A stretch of 6,105 nt of DNA from an uncultured Bacilli bacterium (GTDB lineage Bacteria > Bacillota_I > Bacilli_A > RF39 > UBA660): positions 1 through 6,105 of the forward strand of contig CANQHW010000070.1 in the NCBI GenBank assembly GCA_947623855.1. The letters run 5' to 3'. The notes under the pieces were generated by a model, which saw nothing but the letters and a program-made list of their open reading frames with translations, did not search any database and was not told where the DNA came from. Position numbers and translations under genes: made by a program. This document shows positions 1 through 5,300 of the stretch, in pieces; the stretch's first letter is position 1; every line of letters begins with the position of its first letter.

Positions 1-92
1 GTTTATTATAATATAAATTATTACAAAACTAACTTCTCTTATTTTTTAATATCGAGAATTTAATTTTTTAATATACAATAATTTTAAAAGAA

Positions 93-175
93 GTTTATAT
101 TAAAAGGAAATCCTTGACTTTGCTTGTAAAATAGCATAAAATATTAAATACAAATAAGTTGTCGTTTATATTAAA
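93..175. repeat. 12-bp AT-rich direct repeat flanking the RNA promoter
   Basis: GTTTATATTAAA occurs at 93-104 and again at 164-175, on either side of the promoter at 114-142. Bases 1-113 are otherwise AT-rich filler; a second short repeat, ATTTTTTAATAT, lies near 40-75. I see no gene there. Given the base composition the repeats may be chance; a duplicated regulator site is possible but unsupported. Confidence 0.3.
114..142 (+). promoter_or_regulatory. Sigma-A type promoter for the structured RNA
   Basis: The -35 box TTGACT (114-119) is separated by exactly 17 bp from the -10 box TAAAAT (137-142). Each hexamer differs from consensus at one position. Transcription would start near 149, about 80 nt before the compact GC-rich part of the RNA and about 225 nt before the downstream start codon. 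This is the best promoter in the window, which argues that the RNA is made in quantity. Confidence 0.75.
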
Positions 176-357
176 CTGAACAATTTAGTTGATAATAGTG
201 ATGATTTTTCATATACTATTGATGACGGGAGTTGGTAGCCCCAGCCTAGCTTCGGCGACCTAGTAATAGGTTAAACGAAAAATAGAAGAACCTTGGCCCA
301 ATGCAAATTGGGCAGCTACTATGTGGGATTTACCTTTATGGTAAACCCACTTTTTTT
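149..357 (+). ncRNA. Structured leader or small RNA of unknown family, ending at a terminator
   Basis: This stretch has no plausible coding frame but dense base pairing and a higher GC content than its surroundings. I see a hairpin at about 173-190, a second with stem 194-199/215-220 and inner stem 201-204/209-212, and then a compact domain at 226-320. The compact domain holds ACCTA(258-262)/TAGGT with a GTAA tetraloop, GCCCAAT(296-302)/ATTGGGC with a GCAA tetraloop, a C(TTCG)G loop at 250-255, and a closing helix GGTAGC(234-239)/GCTACT(315-320). Two of these helices have mutually exclusive alternatives, as expected of a switch. It is not tmRNA, SRP RNA, RNase P RNA or a T-box, and I see no signature of the riboswitch classes I can recall. 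It could be a riboswitch, an RNA antitoxin, or an independent small RNA. The 5' end is inferred from the promoter. Confidence 0.65.
323..357 (+). terminator. Strong intrinsic terminator between the RNA and the nuclease-like gene
   Basis: GTGGG(323-327), one bulged A, TTTACC(329-334), loop TTTAT, then GGTAAA and CCCAC (340-350), followed by seven T residues (351-357). The 11-bp stem is among the most stable in the window. Its place between a strong promoter and the Shine-Dalgarno site at 362-367 means that most transcripts should stop here unless read through, so the RNA would be in large excess over the mRNA. Confidence 0.85.
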
Positions 358-373
358 ATCTAGGAGGTTAGAA

Positions 374-946
374 ATGCTTAAAGATTTAATTGAAACATTT
401 GAAGAATTAAAAAAATACGTATTTATTATAGATAGAGGAGATAAAGGTAAAATAATTGTGAAATTTAAAGATGAACACTTTTACCATTTAATTGGCTTGC
501 ACAAAATACATTTTGATATTTTTTTACCAGATTATATAAAAACTAAAGAAAAACAATATAAATTTATAAAAAAGAATATAGAAAAATATGATAATATTCT
601 TAAAAACCAAATTGTGAAGAAAGATACATTACAAAATAGAATTAATTCTTTTCATAATTTATTAGATTTATTAAAAGGAAATGGTATTAAACTTTATAAC
701 TTAAAAGAAAAAAATCCAAATAGTTTATATGAAGGAGATTATGGTTTATTAAAAATTTATAATACTCTTTACTGTCTTTTAGGGCTTAAAGAATTTAATA
801 AAATAGAAAATGAAATATATTGTGCACCACAAAGTTGGATGGCTGATAAGAGAGAAATTAATATTATAAAGTATAAAATTCCAATATTTATAAATAGAAT
901 TATTTTTATACCAGTAAATCAATATACAAATGAATATACTTTATAA
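374..946 (+). CDS. PBECR4-like (BECR-fold) nuclease domain protein, putative toxin
   Basis: The 190-aa protein starts at ATG 374, six bases after AGGAGG (362-367). The frame stays open upstream to a TTG at 293, but that would translate through the RNA and terminator and is not credible. There is no signal peptide or membrane segment. The motif HFYHLIGLHK (residues 35-44) and the later CAPQSWMADKR (150-160) resemble, from memory, the PBECR4 group of phage and mobile-element proteins, assigned by comparative genomics to the Barnase-EndoU-ColicinE5/D-RelE RNase superfold. The middle (about 55-100) is lysine-rich and helical, suited to binding RNA. Conserved His35, His38 and His43 are candidate active-site residues by inference only. 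The gene follows a promoter-RNA-terminator unit, as toxin genes do in type III toxin-antitoxin loci. Family assignment is moderate; toxin function is inferred from context. Confidence 0.6.
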   Translation: MLKDLIETFEELKKYVFIIDRGDKGKIIVKFKDEHFYHLIGLHKIHFDIFLPDYIKTKEKQYKFIKKNIEKYDNILKNQIVKKDTLQNRINSFHNLLDLLKGNGIKLYNLKEKNPNSLYEGDYGLLKIYNTLYCLLGLKEFNKIENEIYCAPQSWMADKREINIIKYKIPIFINRIIFIPVNQYTNEYTL

Positions 947-964
947 TTGATAATTTTAAATGAC

Positions 965-989
965 AAAATAAAAAACCGATAAAGGTTTT
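965..989 (-). terminator. Intrinsic terminator of tRNA-Arg
   Basis: Read on the minus strand, AAAACC (989-984), loop TTTATC, GGTTTT (977-972), then a T-rich tail to 965. It starts 12 bases after the tRNA CCA end. The same hairpin may also slow transcription arriving from the plus-strand gene ending at 946, but on that strand the T tract is weak. Confidence 0.65.
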
Positions 990-1000
990 ATTAACAATAT

Positions 1001-1077
1001 TGGTGTTCACAACAAGAATCGAACTTGCAACCTCTTCCTTCGGAGGGAAGTGCTCTATCCAATTGAGCTATGTGAAC
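1001..1077 (-). tRNA. tRNA-Arg, anticodon CCG
   Basis: The minus strand folds into a full cloverleaf of 77 nt with an encoded CCA end. The acceptor stem is GTTCACA/TGTGAAC. The D arm is GCTC/GAGC. The anticodon arm is CTTCC-CTCCGAA-GGAAG, giving anticodon CCG, which reads the arginine codon CGG. The T arm is GCAAG-TTCGATT-CTTGT, closed by a G-U pair. CGG is a rare codon in so AT-rich a genome, but this isoacceptor is usual in Bacillota. Its 3' end faces the RNA-nuclease locus, the side on which islands integrating into tRNA genes would lie. Confidence 0.97.
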
Positions 1078-1085
1078 ATATCTAG

Positions 1086-1091
1086 ATTATA
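1086..1091 (-). promoter_or_regulatory. -10 box of tRNA-Arg
   Basis: A perfect TATAAT on the minus strand, ending 8 bases before the mature tRNA 5' end, so the primary transcript would have almost no leader. No good -35 is visible at 16-18 bp because that place is filled by the T tract of the preceding terminator. It allows the tRNA to be transcribed apart from the upstream operon. Confidence 0.55.
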
Positions 1092-1103
1092 CAATAAAAC
1101 TCC

Positions 1104-1131
1104 AAAGAAAAAAAGTAGATAATCTACTTTT
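1104..1131 (-). terminator. Intrinsic terminator of the dapF-superoxide reductase operon
   Basis: On the minus strand AAAAGTAGA and TCTACTTTT form a 9-bp perfect stem with a three-base loop, followed by a run of T residues (seven counting those in the stem) and then CTTT. It lies about 77 bases after the superoxide reductase stop codon and just before the tRNA-Arg promoter. Confidence 0.75.
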
Positions 1132-1223
1132 ATATTAAAATTCATTCTAGCATAGATTAAGTGCTTACCACTGCAAGGGCAAGTATCATGCACAAATACA
1201 TATTAATCTAATCTACTTTTATA
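1120..1223. repeat. 15-bp direct repeat: terminator arm copied at the end of the superoxide reductase gene
   Basis: TAATCTACTTTTATA occurs at 1120-1134 (one arm and edge of the terminator) and at 1209-1223 (last codons of the superoxide reductase gene). The copies are 89 bp apart. The segment between them is slightly GC-richer and itself folds. The arrangement could be a small insertion that duplicated the gene end, or chance in AT-rich DNA. Confidence 0.45.
1154..1209 (-). other. Predicted long stem-loop in the 3' untranslated region
   Basis: Nested pairing can be drawn on the minus strand: AGATTAA (1209-1203) with TTAATCT (1160-1154), GTG (1193-1191) with CAC (1163-1161), and CTTGCC (1183-1178) with GGTAAG (1169-1164), the last with one G-U pair. 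One-sided internal loops separate the helices. It overlaps the stop codon of the superoxide reductase gene and precedes the terminator. It could stabilise the mRNA 3' end or be a remnant of a small insertion; function unknown. Confidence 0.35.
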
Positions 1224-1573
1224 CTCCATAAATCATGTTTATTACAATAACTATAAATAATCATACCTGGTTCATAAGGAACACTAAATTCTAATTTATC
1301 GGTATATTTAAATTCTTTAGTAATTGTATAATCTTGATACTCTACAAATAAATAAGAAATAAAATGTTCTTCTTCCATTACGTGATTTACTGTAATATTT
1401 ACTTTATCTCCTTCTTTTTTATAAGTAGGAATATGTTTTTCTTTTGCGGCATCTACAGTATTAGGTTCTAGGGTTTCCATAACTTCATCACAACAATTGA
1501 TATCACAAGGACAGTGACATTCTTTTAAAACATTAACTAAAGCACCACAACTACGACACTTTTTAATAATCAT
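1208..1573 (-). CDS. Desulfoferrodoxin-type superoxide reductase (two-iron)
   Basis: The 121-aa cytoplasmic protein reduces superoxide to hydrogen peroxide without releasing oxygen, using electrons from rubredoxin or a similar donor; it is typical of anaerobes. The N-terminal desulforedoxin-like domain offers Cys6, Cys9, Cys27 and Cys28 for the Fe(Cys)4 centre. Three more cysteines (19, 21, 23) sit in its loop, which is about two residues longer than in the classic Desulfovibrio protein. The catalytic domain has all ligands of the Fe(His)4Cys centre: His47 (in EKH, with conserved Glu45 and Lys46), His64 and His70 (NHVMEEEH), Cys110 and His113 (CNKHDLW). The length is normal. A GAGGTGA site (1581-1587) lies 7 bases before the ATG. 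The gene is last in the operon, 33 bp after the 361-aa gene, and may also have its own weak promoter. The symbols rbo and dfx are used for relatives; I assign none. Confidence 0.95.
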   Translation of the reverse strand: MIIKKCRSCGALVNVLKECHCPCDINCCDEVMETLEPNTVDAAKEKHIPTYKKEGDKVNITVNHVMEEEHFISYLFVEYQDYTITKEFKYTDKLEFSVPYEPGMIIYSYCNKHDLWSIKVD

Positions 1574-1593
1574 ATTTTTTTCACCTCAGATAT

Positions 1594-1599
1594 ATTATA
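1594..1599 (-). promoter_or_regulatory. Possible internal -10 box before the superoxide reductase gene
   Basis: TATAAT on the minus strand, 20 bp before the start codon and just after the stop of the upstream gene. The best -35 at 17 bp is only TTTAAA. A separate promoter would make sense for an oxidative-stress gene at the end of a housekeeping operon. The surrounding bases contain only one half of a PerR-like palindrome, so I do not call an operator. Confidence 0.35.
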
Positions 1600-1606
1600 A
1601 CTTTAT

Positions 1607-2692
1607 CTACTTAAAATTTAAAGTCTTTTCTAAAGTTAATTTAGCATTATCATATTTATGAGAATAATAATTTAAATAATGGAGATAGTTTTGGTTAAAA
1701 TCTTTAAGATTAAAGGTTTCAATAGGGTTATGGGTTAAGAGATTTATAAAGGTATTTATTTCATTTTTAACAGTTATAATAAAACGTTCATCACATATAG
1801 TAGTTAAATATTCTAAATAGTTATTTATTTTATTTAATTCTTCAATAGTTATTAAACCAGGTGTAAGAGGAGAAATGATTATACCTTTTACTTCTATTTC
1901 TTGACCTTGATTATTTTTAACTTTATAATGGCATTTAAGTTCTTTATTATCTTTAGTAATAGTTATACTATAGATATCTAGGTTACTAAAGGATTCAAAA
2001 TAGAGAATAGAGTTATATTTTTCTAAAGTATTTTTATAGAAGGTTTTATTTATAGTATAGGGTAAATAATTAATAACGTATTTATTATTATCTAAAGCAC
2101 ATATACCTCGGAGATGGAAAAAGTTATTAAAGGATTCGAGATTATTTAAACCATAGATGATATTATTATTTAAGTTATATAAATATTTATTATAGCTAGT
2201 TGTATCACTATATAAGTTTTCTTCTTTATAGAAGGTATTTAAATAATTACGATAGGTTTTACTATAGACTATTTTTTTATGAAGATAGTATCTTATACTA
2301 ATAGTTTGATGGTCATGAGTAAATATTTCCATAGTATTAGGGTGTTCTATTTCAACTTCTAAAGTTTTATTTTGATTATGGACTAAGATAGTGGTTCTTA
2401 CTAGTTCTCTTTTATAATTATCATAAGCATAAGAGTATTTATATTCGATGTTATCTTTTTTAATAGTTATTTTACGTCCGTAGATATTACCTAGTTCGGT
2501 GTCTTTAACTATATAGGTAGTATTAGTTTTAGAATCTTTAACAATAATATACATATCTTCTAAATCTAAGTAAGATATAGTATAGTCATTAATTTTAGAG
2601 GTATCAATGGGAAGAGAAAATAAGAATCGTAAATTAATTAAATCGTTTTTATTTATAGTATTTTTTAATTGTTTAATATAAATGGGTATCAT
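1607..2692 (-). CDS. Hypothetical protein, 361 aa, translationally coupled to dapF
   Basis: I do not recognise this protein. It is soluble-looking, with no signal peptide or membrane helix, and very rich in Asn, Tyr, Lys and Ile as expected from the base composition. Residues about 35-150 alternate charged and hydrophobic residues in a pattern of beta strands (for example YIIVKDSKTNTTYIVKD and KTLEVEIEHP). Residues about 240-280 look similar (SITITKDNKELKCHYKV). The C-terminal 80 residues look helical. The start ATG overlaps the dapF stop in ATGA, and AAGGA lies 8 bases upstream inside dapF, so its translation is probably coupled to dapF. The position suggests a role tied to this lineage's dapF operon, but nothing in the sequence gives a function. 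Confidence 0.85.
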   Translation of the reverse strand: MIPIYIKQLKNTINKNDLINLRFLFSLPIDTSKINDYTISYLDLEDMYIIVKDSKTNTTYIVKDTELGNIYGRKITIKKDNIEYKYSYAYDNYKRELVRTTILVHNQNKTLEVEIEHPNTMEIFTHDHQTISIRYYLHKKIVYSKTYRNYLNTFYKEENLYSDTTSYNKYLYNLNNNIIYGLNNLESFNNFFHLRGICALDNNKYVINYLPYTINKTFYKNTLEKYNSILYFESFSNLDIYSITITKDNKELKCHYKVKNNQGQEIEVKGIIISPLTPGLITIEELNKINNYLEYLTTICDERFIITVKNEINTFINLLTHNPIETFNLKDFNQNYLHYLNYYSHKYDNAKLTLEKTLNFK

Positions 2693-3561
2693 AGATTATT
2701 CCTTTTTAAAATTAAGCGAGGATTTTTAGATAAATCATTTAGATTAATATCCCCTTCATAGACTTTAGAAGCAGTTCCTTCCATAAAGAGATGGTTATTT
2801 ACTTGGGTAATTAAAAGATCTCCTCCTAAAAGTTTAACTAATACGGCTTGAATATGAGGGTGCATTTGCATGTAAGCAAAAGCACTAGCACAAGCTCCGG
2901 TACCGCAGGATAAGGTTTCACCCACTCCTCTTTCATAAACACGGATGGCGATGGTATGGTCATCTAAAATTTTAGCAAACTCAACATTAGTACGATGCGG
3001 GTAGTAGTTGGCACCTTCAATACTCATTCCAGAAGTTCTTAGGACATAGTCGGATAGTTCATCAGTAAAAATGACAGTATGCGGGTTCCCAATAGAAACA
3101 TCGATGACTTCATAATCTTTGTTATAACTATTTAACATATGTCTGGCTTTAGATAAAGAAAATGGTTCTTGATTATGTAAAGTAGGAATGCCCATATCAA
3201 CTTTAACACTTTGAACTTTCGAGTCTTTAATATTTAGGGTTAGATACTTAATACCGGAAAGAGTTTCAATACTTATTTCTTCTTTAGAGGTAAGATGGTT
3301 ATCATAAAGATATTTCCCAACACATCTTATCCCATTACCGCACATTTCAGCTTCACTACCATCAGCATTAAAAATACGCATTTTATAATCAGCTACTTGG
3401 GATTTTTCAATAGTAATTATCCCATCTCCTCCAATACCAAAATGCCGATCAGATAAAACCTTAGCTAAATAAGAAAGATTAGGTAATGATTCTGTAATTA
3501 AATTTAAATAAATATAATCATTACCTAATCCATGCATTTTTGTAAATTTTATATATATCAC
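2689..3561 (-). CDS. dapF: Diaminopimelate epimerase
   Basis: DapF interconverts LL- and meso-diaminopimelate in the cytoplasm without a cofactor, the last step before lysine and the source of DAP for peptidoglycan. Both halves of the pseudo-symmetric fold are present. The catalytic cysteines are Cys74 (MCGNGIRC) and Cys219 (SCGTGACA). Further family motifs are KMHGLGNDY (8-16), FGIGGDG (41-47), FNADGSEAEMCGNG, GNPH (158-161) and ERGVGET (210-216). Length is slightly above the usual 275. The coordinates use the first in-frame GTG (3561), but that GTG lies inside the Shine-Dalgarno match GAGGTGAT. Family members normally start M-K-F-T-K-M-H-G; the codon at that Met position is ATA (3552-3550), 8 bases after GAGG, so the real product may begin there (287 aa). 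The ATG at 3537 is 23 bases from GAGG, too far. A perfect inverted repeat covers codons 11-29. Confidence 0.97.
   Translation of the reverse strand: MIYIKFTKMHGLGNDYIYLNLITESLPNLSYLAKVLSDRHFGIGGDGIITIEKSQVADYKMRIFNADGSEAEMCGNGIRCVGKYLYDNHLTSKEEISIETLSGIKYLTLNIKDSKVQSVKVDMGIPTLHNQEPFSLSKARHMLNSYNKDYEVIDVSIGNPHTVIFTDELSDYVLRTSGMSIEGANYYPHRTNVEFAKILDDHTIAIRVYERGVGETLSCGTGACASAFAYMQMHPHIQAVLVKLLGGDLLITQVNNHLFMEGTASKVYEGDINLNDLSKNPRLILKRNNL
3477..3530 (-). repeat. Perfect 15-bp inverted repeat in the first codons of dapF
   Basis: Bases 3477-3491 (GATTAGGTAATGATT) are the exact reverse complement of 3516-3530, with 24 bases between. In the mRNA this would be a 15-bp hairpin covering codons 11-29 (GLGND of the conserved motif and ESLPNL), beginning about 20 bases after the probable start codon. 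It may limit ribosome entry or protect the message. The arm through GLGND is fixed by protein conservation, the other arm is not, so the match on the free side is the informative one. Confidence 0.6.
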
Positions 3562-3606
3562 CTCAATATAATTTTAAAAATATTGGTGGTAAAATATACC
3601 AAAAAT

Positions 3607-4452
3607 TTATAATGTTAAAGCTTTAATATAAGGTTTAGCGTATTCTTCTTCTTTAGCAAAGGTATTTCTTATAGTCATATTTTCTTTAGTATAATTATAA
3701 TTAAATTCTAAATAGATAATCAGAATACGCATTCTTTCTACAAAGTTTAATTGTTCATAAAAAGATATTAAATTAGTATTCTTTATAATAGCATTTTTTA
3801 ATTGCGATAATAGTTCGGGGTCTTTTAATGTAACAAAGTTATAAATAAAGAAGTTTCTTAATATTTCAATAATATAATTACGATAATAAGAGGGATTTTC
3901 TTGTTTAAGATTATTTATTTCTTTTAAAGCTATAGAGGGACCTTTTTCAAAAAAGTTAGTATATATTATACTTTTGATGATTTCATAATCACTATTTTCA
4001 TAATAGTAAGCCATTTTTTCAAGTTTATAATAAGGGTTCCATTTTCTTTCTATTTCATCATTAAAAGGAATTTTTACTTTAGATTTTACAATACCATACA
4101 TGGCTATTAAGGGATTAATTAAGATATCTATTATAGTATTATCCCAAGTAATTAAATCAAGAAGCATATCTAAATCCATATCTATATCATCTAAAGGAGT
4201 AATATAGTTTTTAGGTTTAGATAGTTTATTATTTAATATTTGAAGATGTAAGTGATCTAGATATAAGAAAGATATTATATCTTTATAAAGATTATAGTTT
4301 TCTTGTTTAAGATTATTTATTTGATGTTTTATTTTTTCTTGACAAGTAATAATAAATTTAGGACTTAATCCATTTTTATTATCATAGTTAGCTATATCAT
4401 TTAATAAATAGTTACGAATTAAAATACTAGGTTTTATAATATTTATTTCCAT
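3607..4452 (-). CDS. Hypothetical helical protein, 281 aa, with internal duplication
   Basis: I cannot assign this protein to a family. It appears all-helical and soluble, without signal peptide or clear membrane segment. Two segments are alike: residues 45-63 (INNLKQEN followed by Tyr/Asn-rich helix) and 179-197 (INNLKQEN again), 134 residues apart. They are encoded by a perfect 25-bp repeat, which points to duplicated helical repeat units. An acidic stretch DDIDMDLDMLLD lies at about 88-99. The start ATG is 4 bp after the upstream stop, and AGGTAA lies 7 bases before the ATG inside the upstream gene, so the two genes are likely made together. The 45-bp gap to dapF holds only a weak 5-bp hairpin, so read-through into dapF is expected. 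Function unknown. Confidence 0.85.
   Translation of the reverse strand: MEINIIKPSILIRNYLLNDIANYDNKNGLSPKFIITCQEKIKHQINNLKQENYNLYKDIISFLYLDHLHLQILNNKLSKPKNYITPLDDIDMDLDMLLDLITWDNTIIDILINPLIAMYGIVKSKVKIPFNDEIERKWNPYYKLEKMAYYYENSDYEIIKSIIYTNFFEKGPSIALKEINNLKQENPSYYRNYIIEILRNFFIYNFVTLKDPELLSQLKNAIIKNTNLISFYEQLNFVERMRILIIYLEFNYNYTKENMTIRNTFAKEEEYAKPYIKALTL
3896..4322. repeat. 25-bp perfect direct repeat inside the helical hypothetical gene
   Basis: Bases 3896-3920 and 4298-4322 are identical over 25 bp, and differ immediately outside. The 402-bp distance is a multiple of three, so recombination between the copies would remove 134 codons in frame and leave an open gene. On the coding strand the repeat covers NNLKQEN and flanking bases. 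Confidence 0.85.
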
Positions 4453-4456
4453 AATA

Positions 4457-5158
4457 TTACCTGGTATTCTTTCTTATTAATTTATGTATTTCTTTATTAT
4501 GTATAAGCATTCTATCTACTAAGTAAGATGGAATAGTAATATGATAAGTATCTTCTACTAAGTTTTTAATTATATTTATATCTAAATTTAAATAATTATT
4601 AAGTAATTCTTGAAAATATGGAGAATTATCTAATAATTTAGGTAAAGATGCTAGAACTTGGTAATATATATCACCATGGATTTCTTGAAACATAAGGCCT
4701 TCTATAGGGGGATGGGTTTGGTCATTATAAGTTAGGTAAGAAAAAGAAAAACCACTTACATTTTCTAGGGTTACTTTATTATTTAGACTAAATAATAAAG
4801 TATGAGCAAAACGACATGGATTACCCATAGCTATATCAGTTATTATAACTTTAAAGATATCTTTAATTAACTCTGTATCATTATATTTATTATAGATATA
4901 TTCTATAAAATTATATAAAGGCATTCTAGATGGGATGATAGATTTAGTATTAACGAGGTTAGGTTTTTCTTTTTCATATATTATGCCATAATTATTATTA
5001 TCTTGAGCTAGTTTTAATGAAGATACAGGTAAATTAAGAATTTTAGCATAAGTATTCCCCATTAATTCATTTACAATCATGGGTTTTTCTTTATATACTT
5101 TAAAATTATCATTTTCTTGGACTTGGTTTATATTATTAGAAGAAGTAAATATCATCAT
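4457..5158 (-). CDS. Possible HipA-fold degenerate kinase, 233 aa
   Basis: First gene of the operon. ATG 5158 has GGGAG 8 bases upstream; a second ATG follows directly. The order of motifs recalls HipA-type kinases: NELMGNTYAKILNLPVSSLKLA (30-51) resembles the helix that ends in '.GIPV...L' in HipA, GIIYEKE (58-64) the strand that follows, and FKVIITDIAMGNPCRFAHTLLF (102-123) the catalytic loop with consensus D-x-x-I-G-N-x-D-R-H-x-x-N. VTLENVSGFSF (129-139) sits where HipA has the metal-binding P-x-x-D-x-G-x-S. If the alignment holds, the catalytic Asp is Cys115 and the metal-binding Asp is lost, which would make this a pseudokinase. It is also shorter than HipA (about 440 aa). The match is by eye and weak; it may be an unrelated helical protein. 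That it is a real gene is well supported. Confidence 0.8.
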   Translation of the reverse strand: MMIFTSSNNINQVQENDNFKVYKEKPMIVNELMGNTYAKILNLPVSSLKLAQDNNNYGIIYEKEKPNLVNTKSIIPSRMPLYNFIEYIYNKYNDTELIKDIFKVIITDIAMGNPCRFAHTLLFSLNNKVTLENVSGFSFSYLTYNDQTHPPIEGLMFQEIHGDIYYQVLASLPKLLDNSPYFQELLNNYLNLDINIIKNLVEDTYHITIPSYLVDRMLIHNKEIHKLIRKNTR

Positions 5159-5192
5159 AAATAAAACTCCCTTGTTAAAGATTTATATATTA

Positions 5193-5201
5193 ATTATAGC
5201 A
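5193..5201 (-). promoter_or_regulatory. Extended -10 promoter of the dapF operon
   Basis: The minus strand reads TGC-TATAAT, a perfect extended -10 (TGnTATAAT). The -35 region at 17 bp (TATTTT) is poor, as is common with extended -10 promoters. Transcription would begin near 5186, giving a leader of about 28 nt before ATG 5158 with GGGAG. It lies just after the bidirectional terminator at 5255-5290, so the operon is isolated from the surface-protein gene. Confidence 0.65.
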
Positions 5202-5254
5202 TAATATAAGTATTTAAAATATAATCTTTACAATAATATGACATATTTTTAAAT

Positions 5255-5290
5255 AAAAAAGATTCCATTATCAAAAATGGTATCTTTTTT
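5255..5290 (-). terminator. Bidirectional intrinsic terminator after the surface-protein gene
   Basis: AAAAAAGAT (5255-5263) pairs with ATCTTTTTT (5282-5290), and CCATT (5265-5269) with AATGG (5276-5280), separated by one T/T mismatch, around a six-base loop. The A and T runs at both feet make it work in either direction. On the minus strand it ends the gene whose stop codon is at 5301-5303. No plus-strand gene is visible that would need it. Confidence 0.85.
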
Positions 5291-5300
5291 ATTTAATATA

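Noticed and set aside
149..357. ToxI-like tandem repeats or a CRISPR-like array in the RNA
   Set aside because: No tandem repeat of 20-40 bp is visible in the transcript; only dispersed hairpins.
293..373. 27-residue N-terminal extension of the nuclease-like protein from TTG 293
   Set aside because: It would be translated from the structured RNA and terminator and has no ribosome binding site; AGGAGG with ATG 374 is far better.
1162..1206. 14-codon hydrophobic small ORF on the minus strand (MYLCMILALAVVST)
   Set aside because: No Shine-Dalgarno site before its ATG, and the bases are accounted for by the stem-loop in the 3' untranslated region.
1583..1605. PerR/Fur-type operator before the superoxide reductase gene
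   Set aside because: One half (TTATAAT) fits but the other half does not; the match is simply the -10 box.
3583..3602. Hairpin TTGGT/ACCAA between the helical protein gene and dapF as a terminator or attenuator
   Set aside because: Only a 5-bp stem with a 10-base loop; too weak to call in such AT-rich sequence, although a T-rich stretch follows it.
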